A DNA stretch of 64,000 nucleotides from Leptasterias polaris (lineage: Eukaryota; Echinodermata; Asteroidea; Forcipulatida; Asteriidae). Below, piece by piece: positions 46,601 through 56,289 of this stretch. The stretch is taken from positions 558,001-622,000 of the forward strand of contig JAZGTN010000038.1 of the NCBI GenBank assembly GCA_037783415.1. Reading direction: 5' to 3'. The notes beneath the pieces were generated by a model, which was given only the letters and a program-made list of their open reading frames with translations, had not been told where the DNA came from and searched no databases. Position 1 is the first letter of the stretch. Each line of letters opens with the position of its first letter. Position numbers and translations under genes: made by a program.

Positions 46601-48181
46601 TTCGAACCCAGGCCGTGTTAATGAATGGTGCCTAAAACCAGCCCCTTAGACCACTCAGCCACGCTACCTCCAGCACAGTTGCTAGGCAGTTGTTATGGTG
46701 GGCAGGGCTTAATTGATCAATCTACTGTTAAGCAGCACTCACCAACAACGATGGTCACATGGTTTTTACTTTTGTTGAGGAAATATTCCAGGAAGCGGCC
46801 CAGGATAAATGTTGAAAGGTCCTTGAAGGCTAACGTCTTGGTATTGCAGAGCTCAAGTACATTAAGACCATTGGAGAATGAGGACAGAGCTGCTACCTCT
46901 TCCACAGGAAGACGGGAGTAAGCTTTATCAACGATATCTAAAGTATGGAGGAACAAATGAAAGCATGTATAATTTGAGTGGAAATAGACCCCTTGCATAT
47001 GACGTCAAACTCTTAAAAAGCGCCCTCACTGAGGCCAAAAAGCGCCCTCACTGAGGTCAAAGGAGGCAGATGATTGGACGATAGGTGTTCTTTGTGCGTA
47101 AAATCGTGCGTGCGACCTCAGCGTCGTGTAGCGTTTCGAGTTATGCAAGGGGTCTATAGGAGGAAGGTGTTAAAGGAGGTTTCATCAATCAGAAGGGTCA
47201 TTATGTGGCAAAACTACTTAGCTTTCAAGCAAGGCAAGCTCAGATGGCAGACTGTAGAATGAAATTTGACACTGGGTACAGTGGCTAAGCCAAACGCTCA
47301 TTGATTTACTAACCTGTAAAGCTAATAAAGAATGGGAGGACAACAGCGGTATCGTTTGAGCGGAAATATCACGAAGGAGGAACATAAGAGGATAGCTTAC
47401 AATGTAGAGAGGTTACGATGTGCCGCCATTATACTTGTGATAAAATTTATGTACACGTTGTAAATCGACTGTAAGCCCTGCCATCTACACACACTGGCTC
47501 CATCGATTGCCCGAAGCCCATAGGATGCATTTAGCTAGTTTTTCTTTGACGATGTTTGTGTATTGAAAAAAACAAACTGTTTTACTTTGTCATTTACATG
47601 CAAGTCTCAAGGTCCTCTAGGAGGTATCAGCTCCAGTTATATGCAAAATTCCATTTCAACTGTTCATCGATGAAATCTGAAGCCCCCTGTTCAGAATCCT
47701 TGCAACCTCCTCTTGCCCTTCCAAATGACATCGGGAAAAATGCACTATTGAATGTATTAAACATTTTACCCCCCCCCCCCCCCCGTGAAAGACATTTTAC
47801 CCCCCCCCCCCCCCCCTGAAATTATGTCTTTGTCCCTGTATCTGAAAGCACACAACTCTATGTAAAAAGGGTGTTTTTTCTTTCATTATTTTCTTGCCAC
47901 CAATTGAGTCACTGCCTTTAAAGCAGAATAAATTTCTGCCCCCAAACAAAAGTATTACCTTCTAAGTCCTCCTGGCTGATGTCATCCTCAGTGAAGAATG
48001 GAAGGATTTTCTTGCAGAGATTTGGGAGGGAGAGTCCCTTCCAAGACTGCAATAAGGTTCGGGAAATCTTTGGAATGGTCTCTGGCATGAGCAGCCCTCC
48101 ATCAGACAGGTAGCCTGGAGACAAGACTGCCTCCTCAAAAGTATGTGCCTTGGCTTGGCCACGTGTGCTGATAAACCTCAT
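37191..48181 (-). CDS. THNSL2: Threonine synthase-like 2, copy A (8 exons, 484 aa)
   Basis: A PLP-dependent fold-type II enzyme of the threonine synthase family. Animal THNSL2 proteins are reported to act as phospho-lyases on phosphorylated hydroxy-amino acids such as O-phosphohomoserine rather than making threonine. Exons on the minus strand: 48,181-47,959; 46,937-46,743; 46,412-46,260; 42,770-42,552; 40,685-40,537; 39,571-39,446; 38,475-38,336; 37,440-37,191 (stop TAG). All introns are GT-AG and phases join consistently; the spliced length is 1,455 nt, giving 484 aa, the human protein's length. The start reads MRFISTRG. The PLP lysine is in 'TLAFKDLS' (exon 2), the phosphate-binding 'SGDTG' in exon 3, 'VPTGAAGH' in exon 4, 'CPHTAVG' in exon 7 and 'HPAKFPEA' in exon 8. 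Odd points: 'CNTKT' replaces the usual W-H-G-x-T before the lysine, and exon 6 begins with Asn where copy B has Ile. No frame-breaking change was seen. Confidence 0.93.
39204..39278 (-). tRNA. tRNA-like sequence (degenerate, probably SINE head or pseudogene)
   Basis: On the minus strand GGGCTAGATAGCTC is followed by TTTGGTAGAGC (D-arm-like) and GGTTCAAATCCC (B-box-like), ending CTCTAGTCA, about 74 nt in all. The acceptor and D stems pair, but the anticodon stem and T stem have mismatches, and the anticodon loop lacks the usual U33. It lies in intron 6 of THNSL2 copy A. A functional tRNA is unlikely. Confidence 0.5.
39985..40230 (+). mobile_element. 5'-truncated tRNA-derived SINE
   Basis: 'GAATTGCTTCTCATCACCCA', 'AAATGGGTACCTGCG', then 'AAAAGCGCCTTATTATTATT' are the body and TTA-repeat tail also seen in reverse orientation in the SINE at 43,627-43,996. 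The tRNA head is missing. It lies in intron 5 of THNSL2 copy A. Confidence 0.65.
40258..40522. mobile_element. Foldback element with ~110-bp inverted arms next to exon 5
   Basis: The left arm starts GCAATCCTTCACCGATCTTG and the right arm ends with its complement. Inner matching segments include GTACCTGGGTGGTACTGCGC and its complement. The ~40-bp centre is unpaired. The right end is only 14 bp from the last base of exon 5 (40,537), so it sits almost on the 5' splice site of intron 5. Confidence 0.85.
41027..42127. mobile_element. TTAA MITE (AAAGGC family) carrying a nested transposon
   Basis: TTAA flanks at 41,023-41,026 and 42,128-42,131. The outer ends include 'TTGGTAATTGCCAAAGACC' at left and 'GGTCTTTGGCAATTACCGAA' at right. 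Internal 'AAAACATTGTGAGAAACGAC' and 'CTTGCAACTTC.ATGACC' match the copy at 45,351-45,718. The middle is interrupted by the element at 41,410-42,025. Similar protein-like frames in the different copies are by-products of this family. It lies in intron 4 of THNSL2 copy A. Confidence 0.8.
41410..42025. mobile_element. 616-bp inverted-repeat transposon nested in the TTAA MITE
   Basis: Ends CAGGGTTCTGCCCA and TGGGCAGAACCCTG are perfect 14-bp inverted repeats. ACCAAT occurs on both sides (41,404-41,409 and 42,026-42,031), a likely 6-bp target duplication. Removing it restores the continuous MITE sequence. No transposase is encoded, and the superfamily is unresolved. Confidence 0.85.
43627..43996 (-). 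mobile_element. Full-length tRNA-derived SINE
   Basis: On the minus strand the head starts GTCCTGGCCGAGTGGTTTAG with a T-arm-like GGGTTCGAGTCCC. The body follows with 'TGTCCTTGGGCAAGACAC', 'CACCCAGGGGTATAAATGGG' and 'GCTCCGGGCTGTAC', and it ends in a (TTA)n tail (43,627-43,670 on the given strand). Length is about 370 bp. It is in intron 3 of THNSL2 copy A and was not found in the corresponding intron of copy B. The TTA-repeat tail suggests mobilisation by a CR1/L2-type LINE. Confidence 0.8.
45351..45718. mobile_element. TTAA MITE (AAAGGC family), complete 368-bp copy
   Basis: TTAA flanks at 45,347-45,350 and 45,719-45,722. The ends AGGCACTGAACACGTTTGG and the complement of AGGCACTGAACATGTTTGG are inverted repeats of about 25 bp. 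This is the cleanest copy in the window; relatives are at 41,027-42,127, 47,840-47,930, 52,930-53,240, 60,609-60,917 and 62,095-62,175. It is in intron 3 of THNSL2 copy A. Confidence 0.88.
45855..46110 (+). mobile_element. Degenerate tRNA-derived SINE
   Basis: 'GTGGCCAAACGGTTAAGAG' resembles a tRNA-Leu/Ser D-arm region and is followed by a SINE-body-like 'CATAATTGCTTTGTCC'. The copy is decayed. Another short tRNA-like stretch lies at about 44,490-44,560 ('AGGTCTAGTGGTAAGACA', 'GTGGGTTCATCCCCC'). Confidence 0.45.
46588..46668 (-). tRNA. tRNA-Leu(UAG)-like pseudogene
   Basis: On the minus strand GGTAGCGTGGCTGAGTGGTC begins an 81-nt tRNA-like unit. The anticodon loop reads TTTAGGC, a long variable arm follows, then GGGTTCGAATCC and CACTGCC. 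Acceptor pairing is 6 of 7; the D, anticodon and T stems contain mismatches. It may be the head of a SINE or a tRNA pseudogene. It lies in intron 2 of THNSL2 copy A and was not found in copy B's intron 2. Confidence 0.5.
46985..47156. mobile_element. GACC/GGTC MITE, copy 2, in intron 1 of THNSL2 copy A
   Basis: TAGACCCCTTGCATATGACG at left and GTTATGCAAGGGGTCTA at right are inverted repeats. Inside, 'GCGCCCTCACTGAGG' is tandemly duplicated. The flanks GAGTGGAAA and TAGGAGGAAGG are contiguous in copy B (61,432-61,450), which shows the site without the element. Confidence 0.85.
47769..47816. repeat. Two poly-C runs in THNSL2 copy A intron 1
   Basis: Runs of 16 and 17 C separated by GTGAAAGACATTTTA. 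Copy B has only a short C run at the matching place (about 62,060), so the homopolymers expanded or were duplicated in copy A. Read accuracy in such runs is doubtful. Confidence 0.8.
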
Positions 48182-48415
48182 GTTAGTGGTGGATGACCGA
48201 CGAATGGTATGGTGTGCAAGCTACGTAGAGGACGCTACGTAGAGGAGTAGGCCTGAGGACATGTACATTAATACATCTGAAGTTCTGTAAACATGAAAAT
48301 TTACAAGCTATTATAATTATAGATTAGTTATATAAAGGTATTATAATCAGCATGGACCATTTTTTCACTCAGACAAACGATTAAAATTTTAACAGCAAAA
48401 TGATTAGTTTAATCA
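48182..48415 (-). other. Upstream flank shared by both THNSL2 copies (copy A side)
   Basis: From the ATG at 48,181 outward to about 48,415, this flank aligns with 62,437-62,662 upstream of copy B almost base for base, including a tandem GCTACGTAGAGGA. It should include the 5' UTR and possibly proximal promoter. I could not identify a TATA box or start site with confidence. The ATG has A at -3 (AAC ATG A). Confidence 0.6.
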
Positions 48416-48518
48416 AAATGTGTCAATCATATATCGAAATGGCTTTATGTGACGGTGAGTGTTTTCTATCAATGGTGAAATCCCTTTCCACACACCCAGC
48501 TAGCAGCTACAGTTAAGC

Positions 48519-48619
48519 TAGACCCAGTAACTGGGGCGCTGTACTCCTTTTTTGAAATCGACCGATGATGTCAAAATTTCAAAAAAGGAGTACAGCGCCC
48601 CATGCAGTTACTGGGTCTA
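48519..48619. mobile_element. Foldback/MITE-like inverted repeat (~101 bp)
   Basis: TAGACCCAGTAACTG at left and CAGTTACTGGGTCTA at right, with inner GGGGCGCTGTACTCC and its complement. The centre is about 25 bp. It lies upstream of THNSL2 copy A and is absent from the matching region of copy B. Confidence 0.8.
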
Positions 48620-49336
48620 CAGCTAAGCTAGATAGAACAGATGATCCCTTCTTCCAATAAGAAACTTTAAGTTTATGGTAACAAACGGCCATAAATTAAG
48701 GGAGATGGTGGTGGCATTCTGTGGAATTTTACCCTACACCCTTTATCAGTTAGGATTGGCGCTGTGTCAGTGTCAGTACACTGTCACTCAGAACCAGAGT
48801 CAGAGCATCAGATTCAAAGGGACTGCATGTCTGTCACAGTGTGTGTCAGCAGTGTCACACACACACTCTCAGACTCAGTGACAGTGTCGGAGCATGCAAT
48901 AGCCAACAATAGTATTGTAACGTGCCTTTGCTCAAGTATTTTACCTTAGCTATAAAATTATATGCAGCCTAATATAATCATCACACTACTAAGGGACAAA
49001 AAGTATTGAAGGAAACGCTTCTGAGTTTAACAGGAATAACGTTTTATTGGGGATAACTCTTACATGTATTGACTTCTACAACTGTTTGGCGGGAATGAAT
49101 GGTTTCTTGATCTAATAATTAACTAAAAAGATAGATGGGTACAGTCTGACGTCTGACTTCACTTGTCGCTAGCTGGTCTAAGACTAAATCATATCGAATC
49201 ATACAACACTATTTTTACGATAAACTAGGTAATGCAGCTACGCACGCATAGACCACGAAGTGTGCATGTGATACTAAACGTGCTGTCATCCGATCCCATC
49301 CAGGCTTCGCCTCCCTATAGATAGTTCCCAGTAGAC

Positions 49337-49521
49337 GCCATCTTTACGGGCAAATCGCATTTTGGCATGCAGGCGCGTCAAGCGCTCTAATTATTAACGC
49401 AGCCGCGTCATTCACTAACCAATCATGCAATGAGTTTGGTGAAATGTGCGCGTGCTGCAGCTGCACGCCGTTCTCACGCGTAACGCGGGACCTTGTGTTC
49501 CAAATTGCCCGTAAAGATGGC
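49337..49521. mobile_element. CpG-rich inverted-repeat element
   Basis: GCCATCTTTACGGGCAA (49,337) and TTGCCCGTAAAGATGGC (to 49,521) are perfect 17-bp inverted repeats bounding a CpG-rich 185-bp segment. It may be a MITE or a real CpG-rich promoter region. Confidence 0.6.
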
Positions 49522-49581
49522 CGACTTACGTCATACTGCAACCTATCTATTCGTTGCGTGATCCCCCCTCACGTAGCCGCC

Positions 49582-49722
49582 ATGGCTAGTGCGCCAACAA
49601 CAACAGCGCAGCTCGCCACAGTATACTACCAATGTATCCTGTCTACGGAGGATCGTGGCCACTTGAGTAGTAGAATGGGTTATCATGCACTGTGCAGAAA
49701 TAAAACATGTTTACTAACCTAG
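49582..49722 (+). CDS. Short ORF with strong Kozak context, hypothetical (possible first exon)
   Basis: GCCGCCATGGC is an ideal animal initiation context within a CpG-rich block. The frame encodes 46 aa starting MASAPTTTAQLATVYYQC and ends at TAG. No domain is recognised. It could be the first exon of a plus-strand gene divergent from THNSL2 copy A, but I found no convincing continuation. Confidence 0.25.
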   Translation: MASAPTTTAQLATVYYQCILSTEDRGHLSSRMGYHALCRNKTCLLT

Positions 49723-50459
49723 TGTCCTGTTTTAATGGAAGTAGGCTTCTAACTAGCTAGACACGTAGCTAGGGTTGACAGCTCTAAACCCTGCTAATAA
49801 AGGGAACCTTGGCCCCTGCGTCCGATTTATGTTTACGATGCAGAAATTCCACGTATTGAGGGCGCACTTTACAAAACCCGCCGGGTGATTAACTTTTGCA
49901 ACTGTCCTTCTGTTTTTGGACTCCCTTTTTACGGAAGCATTTTAATATTGTAATAGGCCTACGACTTAATTTGAGATATTATGACTTTTATTTATTTATC
50001 TCTGAGTCTCTTTTGCACTTCTGTTCGGATGGGACACAGAAACAAACGAACAGTTCATGGCTGGCAGGCTGGCCGCTGTTAAAATAGACCTCATCACCAC
50101 CGATCGACTCGGGTCCACCGCCAGCCTACCCGGTCGCGCGCTACCCAGTCATTATACCACGCAGCTGAAGGGTAGGCTATACACCCCACTAAATAAACTT
50201 CCATAGCATGCAGTGCAAAATGCTAAATATTCAAAAACACACAAAAAATACTTAGAAGTCTCACAGCTTTTTACTGTATAGGGGAAATTATCCATTGACT
50301 CTTGAACTTTTATCCTTTGCTCAATTTGATATGGGGAGTCCCTGGGCCAGTCGAGATATTCCCCCTCCAAATAAAAACACCCCTACACCGGTGTATTTTT
50401 CCACACACGGTCCAAGCATCAATCATGTCTTCTTGACACCTCGCGGCAAATAATTATGA

Positions 50460-52034
50460 CCATTTGCTCCGTACATCACTAATCTTGTTAATGAATCTCT
50501 TAGCTCTGGTTGTTTCCCCGATAGCCTAAAAGTTTCCTACATCAGGCCGCTCATCAAGAAACCAAACCTGGACAAGGAGGTATTCAAAAACTACAGACCG
50601 GTTGCGAACTTAAAATATCTTGGAAAAGTCATCGAACGAGTAGTTTCATCACGCATTAGCGATCACATTCATGCTTTCAACCTGTCCGACATGTTCCAGT
50701 CGGCATACAAGCCTTTCCATGGGACAGAAGCTGCACTAGTCCGTGTGAGCAACGATATTCTTACAGCAATGGACAATGGCAACCTTACAGCACTAGTACT
50801 GTTAGACTTGAGTGCTGCCTTTGACACTGTTGATCACAACATCCTTCTCTCTCGGCTCCAGAATCATCTTGGCATCCAGGACACAGCCCTGGCATGGTGC
50901 AAATCCTATCTATTCAATAGAACTCAGCATGTGTGTATCGGCAATGTGGTATCAGACCCTGTTGTCCTAAATTACTCTGTGCCACAGGGGTCGGTACTGG
51001 GCCCACAGTGGTTTACACTGTACACTTTACCGATTCGTGACATCATCCTGAAATTTAACCTGAATTACCATGTGTACGCAGACGACACTCAGCTATACAT
51101 CACGTTTAAATCTACTCAAGAAAATGCCAATACCTCTATTGAAAGACTTGAGAATTGCATCCAAGAGATTCGACGTTGGACCCAACAGAACTTCCTGAAG
51201 TTGAATGATGATAAAACAGAGTTCATTCTTTTTGGGTCTCGTCAACAATTAACAAAGGTTTCAGTGCCATACATTTCCATTGGTAATGCTCGGATAGCTC
51301 CCTCGTTGCAAGCTCGGAACTTGGGGGTTATTTTTGATTCATCAATGACACTTCAACCACACATCAACAACATCATACGTGTGTCATCATTTCACATCAG
51401 GAATATTGGTAAGATACGCAAGTACTTGAACAAGAGTGCCACTGAAAAAGTCATTCATGCATTCGTAACTTCTCGTCTTGACAACGGCAATGCTCTTCTC
51501 TACAGTCTTCCTAACAACCAGATTTCCCGCCTTCAACGCCTCCAAAACACCGCAGCCCGCATCGTGACACTGTCTAAAAAGTCTTGTTCTATCACCCCCA
51601 TTCTGAAACAACTTCACTGGCTCCCTGTCTCTCAACGTATCATCTTCAAGCTGATGCTCATTGTCCACAAAGCACTTAACGGCAAGGCTCCCCACTATAT
51701 CTCTGAACTGCTTCAAGTTTACACTCCGTCAAGGAATCTTCGATCCAGTACCATGCTTCTCCTCAAGGAACCCAAGTCTCAACACTCCTGGGGTGACAGG
51801 TCTTTTTCTGTAGCTGCGCCACGCATCTGGAACTCTCTACCACATAATCTTAGATCTTGTCTTTGTACCACAAAATTTAAATCACTTCTCAAAACTTATC
51901 TAATGTCACAGGTTTTCAAGGAATAATTTAGTTGTTTCTGTTTTTCTTTTGTTTGTTTTTTTGGTTTACTGCGCCTTGAACACCCAGCAGGGTGGATATG
52001 TGCGCATAACAAGTCTTTATTATTATTATTATTA
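50460..52034 (+). mobile_element. 5'-truncated CR1/L2-type LINE with open reverse transcriptase frame
   Basis: A frame open from 50,460 to 51,926 (488 codons) encodes the RT and C-terminal part of a non-LTR retrotransposon. Motifs include 'KNYRPVANL', 'FQSAYKPFHGTEAAL', 'LLDLSAAFDTVDH', 'VPQGSVLGP', the catalytic 'YADDTQLY' and 'LKLNDDKTEFILFG', with a C-terminal 'RIWNSLPHNLR'. No endonuclease precedes it: a stop codon lies at 50,457-50,459 and LINE-like sequence ends there, so the copy is 5'-truncated. After the stop the 3' UTR ends in a (TTA)n tail (52,017-52,034), typical of CR1/L2-like elements. The intact frame suggests a young insertion. It lies between the two THNSL2 copies. Confidence 0.9.
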
Positions 52035-52059
52035 ACCAAGGGGGAGGGGGAGGGCGGAC

Positions 52060-52350
52060 GCCCCCCAAAAAGTCCGCCCTCCCCCCCCCCCCCCCAAAAA
52101 AACCCCCAAAACCAAAATAAAACAAAACAAAAAAAAGTCCGCCCCCCCCCCCCCCCCAAAAAAAAGTTGTTCAGAGCGTTAAAAAAGATCCAGCATAGGT
52201 TTGCTCAAAAATAATTGCATGTACAGACATCATCTGACAAAAAGTGGTTAATGTTATCTAACGTGAGGAAGATATTTCCAGGCCAAAATCCAAAAAAATA
52301 ATAATAATCCCCCCCCCAAAAGGTCCGCCCCCCAAAAAAAAAATTAATAA
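52060..52350. repeat. C- and A-rich low-complexity tract with GTCCGCCC repeats
   Basis: Repeated AGTCCGCCC/GGTCCGCCC motifs alternate with long C and A runs. Frames across it (such as a Gly-rich one on the minus strand) are composition by-products. Confidence 0.8.
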
Positions 52351-52657
52351 AAAATGGGCCTGGGACCATTTATTTCAGGGCCTATGTCATCCAAAATACC
52401 TCATGTTGGAAGTCAACAATCCCCAGGTCAAATTTGGGAAATTTTTTAAACACTTTATACTCCCTCGGTTCTCAAATCTGTCTAATACAATAGAGAATAT
52501 TTTGAGGGCCTACAAGGCCGACGCTCCTCACCTAATTAAAACCTGAAGCCTAATAACTATACGCAGAGGCCTAATATGCATATAAATGGCTGTGCGTAAT
52601 AATAAAGCAAAGCGAATTTCCGTGTGTCACAGAATGTACAAGTCTCGTATTCGAGCA

Positions 52658-52830
52658 TAGACCTTATGCATTGACGTCACCAAGCCGCCATCTTAGAGGT
52701 AAACTGATGACGAAACAATGGAAACGCGCTGATTTTTACGCGCGGCGCACAGGACTGACCAATGAACATCTTCCTTTTGACCTCTAGGCGAGGGCGCCCT
52801 ACTCAAATGACGTCACATGCATAAGGTCTA
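52658..52830. mobile_element. GACC/GGTC MITE, copy 3
   Basis: 173 bp, ends TAGACCTTATGCAT and ATGCATAAGGTCTA, with GCCGCCATCTTAGAGG, a CGCGCGGCGC block and TGACGTCA near the right end. It is very close to the copy at 56,290-56,462 and in the same orientation. Confidence 0.88.
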
Positions 52831-52929
52831 TTGGGACCCGTAATGCTCAAGTTTCTTTCTTTCACCTGCGCGTTCAGGAAGGGTCCTTTGATAGGCCTAA
52901 GCCCAGCCCCAAAATAAATAAACATCAAA

Positions 52930-53240
52930 TCTTACTTGGTGAAAAGAGCACTGGAGAGCCGTTGATAGAACAAATAAAAATTGTTAGAAACGACCCTTTT
53001 GAAGTAATGTAGTTTTAGAGAGAAAGAGGTATACATTTTTACAAAAAATATGAATAATTGAGAAAGGCATCTGAAAGCAGACAATAATTCTTTGAACGAG
53101 GGTGGTTTTTTTGTATTATTTTCTTGCAACTTCGATGACCAATAATAATTGAGCCCAAATGTTCACAGGTTTGTTATTTTATGCATGTGTTAGGGCACAT
53201 CAAGTGATGCCTTTGACATTTTACGAAAAGTAGCCTATAC
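52930..53240. mobile_element. Degenerate TTAA-type MITE (AAAGGC family)
   Basis: 'TACTTGGTGAAAAGAGCA', 'TTAGAAACGACCC', 'TTCTTGCAACTTCGATGACC' and 'GTTCACAGGTTTGTTATTTT' match the internal order of the 45,351-45,718 copy. Terminal repeats are eroded. Confidence 0.65.
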
Positions 53241-54040
53241 CACGCCCTTTGTATTTTACGCGAGACCAAAGTGGTTCTAAAGCGTGCGAGACATACACAG
53301 TCTATTGGGAAAACAGCGCGTTTGTTTGCGTCACGTAATTCCCCTCGCATTGCTTTGCGTGAAGTATGAACTGGACTTCAAGTCCTTAGTAAGAGTTCGG
53401 GCTCCGAAATAGGCCTACATCCAAAATGTTCGCCCCAACACAACAATAAGAGAGTCCGCCATTAGACACACGAACCAAATCCCCCTTTTAAACCTCAGTT
53501 CTGTTAATTCAGTAAACACACGCGGGGCACAAGATAGATCATTGACAGACAAGCAAACTCTTTTTATGTCAATGGATCAAAGCTCACATAAAAACCATGG
53601 ATTGCACGGCTCGAAAGAGGTCAGTTCCAAATGTATTGGCAGCTGGTGATTTACTATTTTATCCTTGGTGATTCATTCAGCAAGAAAAACTCACTGATCT
53701 CCCATGGATCACAGCTCACATTAAACAAATACTATAATGCAATTTTTTTTAAAAGAATACAAAGGTTTTACAAGAGAAAAAACTATTAACACATTTATTC
53801 AAAAACACAGAAGAAAAACAACAAGACAGTACAATAATCATGTGATTATCTAAGCTGTTTGAGTTGTTTGACAAATTGATTAAAACCTGTTGGCAGCAGA
53901 GCCTGTGGGCACCCCTAAATTTAAAACTCCTTCTTCCACTTTTTGTTTTAATGTGTGGAAGGACCACACATTGCTAACAGCTATATATTCATATAGTTCA
54001 ATGAACATTTATTTCTATAGGAAACTTGAGTTGAACATAA
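53240..54040. other. No gene recognised
   Basis: Noncoding sequence; the short minus-strand frames have no domain. Confidence 0.5.
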
Positions 54041-54046
54041 TACACC

Positions 54047-54195
54047 GATCCATTAAGCCACGCCCATTTCTCATTGACCAATCACAACCGCGAAATCTGA
54101 TCACCATTTGAGCCGTTTGGTGATCTTTGCACAATGGTGATCGGGTTTCGCGGCTGTGATTGGTCAACTCGTAAGGAGGCGGGGCTTAATGGATC
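54047..54195. mobile_element. Foldback element with ~60-bp inverted arms
   Basis: GATCCATTAAGCC at left and GGCTTAATGGATC at right; inner arms match through TTGACCAATCACA and ATCACCATT. The centre is about 25 bp. It lies between the LINE and THNSL2 copy B. Confidence 0.85.
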
Positions 54196-55339
54196 GATCT
54201 ATTATTGATATTGGTATTGATTGTGTCATTTGTTTATTTATTTATTTACTATCCTTGGTTGTCCTGGGTTATCCCGTTTGTGCAGAATGAAGAGGTCTGA
54301 AGCCGGACTGCTCCCGTTCTAAGCAAATAAAAACACTGATGCGTTTAAAAATATCCCTTATTCCTACAGTTGATACAACTGAAATAGGTCTGTACTGTAT
54401 TTATATAGGGTCATATTAAAAAATATTTATGCAGATTAAAACTTCTTTAATTGAATACATAAACGGTATACAAATTTCAATCCACCATATACTTTAAAGA
54501 TGGAAAAACCTACAATAATTATTAAATTCCATGAATAAACAAGTGAACAACAAAATGACGTTAAACACATTCGTTGTTATCAACAACCAAAAAATCAACT
54601 TTATTTTTACCTAATAAAATGTACCTTAAAACTTGTAAAAATAAAGATGTTCGTTCATTTTTAGGGAATACTTAATGCCCCATATTATTGATCAATGTCT
54701 CATCACATTTTATATTAGACAAGACAACACTATCGGTCCATATTAAGGCGTTTACTGATTTCCTCAATTTTGTCCCGTAGCATTTTAACCCAGTCCTGTC
54801 CCTCTTTGAACTCTGTGAATCGTATTGGCATGGAGCTCAGACTCTCTATGTATGGTGTTGACTTGGGCTCCAAACCAGCCGCAAGTTCAGCCTCTGGAAA
54901 CTTAGCCGGATGAGCAGTGGCAAAACAAACGGTGGGCCCAATAATGGAATCTTGGTTATTCAACCTCAGCCTGTTTGATAAGACAAAACTGACAAACACA
55001 ATAAATATACCATGCATTACACTGTTTTATTAGAGTCAATAAGATATCACTGACATAATGAGACCCCTGAAAAAGAAACACTCTAACAAAATGTACATGG
55101 CTCCCCTTGGCTCCCCTTGGCTCCCCCAACACTGCTTTGTAAACACAAGTTTGTACACCCATGTTTGTGTTGCAGTCACTGTGTGGACATTCCTTTGTTC
55201 TATACACTTAAGGAAAATCCTAGTCCTCAACACTGCAATAACTCTGTGTGGACTTGTGTAAGTCCACATAGTGTTTCAAAACCCTACCTTGTGTGGACCT
55301 GTTTTGTTCTCAGGTCAACACTTCGTATGTAATGCTACC

Positions 55340-55573
55340 AATCGTTTTACACACTGCAAACACTGGGGTGTTTAAAATTGACACCATGGGTGTTGTTACA
55401 TATGAAACCAAAAAAGAATCAACGTTAAATTAACACTAATTTCTGCTGACACAATTACGTTGGTATTACTTTAACACCCAAAAGATGCGAACTTTGGTTC
55501 TCTATTAGGTATGTATGTGACAACACCCATGCATGGTGTCAATATTTTAAACACCTCAGTGCAAGTGTAAATT
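55340..55573. mobile_element. MITE with GGTGTT inverted ends in THNSL2 copy B last intron
   Basis: 'GGTGTTTAAAATTGACACC' near 55,368 and the complement of 'GGTGTTTAAAATATTGACAC' near 55,555, with CATGGGTGTTGT and its complement further in. The outer ends ACACTGCAAACACTG and CAGTGCAAGTGT are imperfect inverted repeats. Length is about 230 bp. Confidence 0.75.
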
Positions 55574-56289
55574 TATTATGATACATATCAATGGGGCTGA
55601 TGTTTTAATGACAGACGCAAACAAAATCAGGTGTTTTATATTTTCTGGCAACTTTTGTGTCAGCTATATATAAACAAAGTGTGAGTATGTGAAAATGAGC
55701 AATCTTAAAGTTGTGGAAACTGGATCATTGGGGTCTGGAGATGACGCCCAGAATACGGGACATTACTTGAGATGTTTGCACACTCTATGCATAACCTCAG
55801 ATGGGAATGTATGTTTTGTAATAACAAGAAAAGCCCCTGCAACAAGCCTTTCTATTGGTTTCAGAATGAATGTAGACAACTTACCGGTCAAGCTTGTCAA
55901 AGTAGTAGCTGACACCCACAGCTGTATGAGGGCAAACTCTGTACTTGTGTTCCTGCCAACATCTTTGCATAGTCTTGGTAATCTGGTCGTCCTGGCACGA
56001 ATAGGAAGACCAGACCTCTTGCATCTAATGAAATGAAAATAATCCAAATTATGACCCGGGATCCGGGAAAATTCTGACCCAGGAGTTTTGAGAGTAAGAC
56101 ATTACACCAACGGCATTGACATTCCTCTGGCCAACCCTTGGGTTGGCTCTATAGTGTGAACAACACAATGAAAATCAATTGATCAATCGATACACGGACC
56201 ATTGTAAGTCCGACTTGCCAATCAGCTGTCATACGTCTTCACGCTCTGTCTGAATACTGGGTGGCGCTAAAACACTTGCACCATCGAAA

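Noticed and set aside
47301..47400. Extra THNSL2 exon between exons 1 and 2 (conserved TTTACAG site in both copies)
   Set aside because: Exon 1 joins exon 2 in phase to give the family's continuous sequence, and translation after this acceptor gives nothing like the family.
47918..48181. Exon 1 of THNSL2 as a stand-alone 87-aa gene
   Set aside because: The frame runs past a clear GT donor at 47,958; the conserved protein continues in exon 2 with matching phase.
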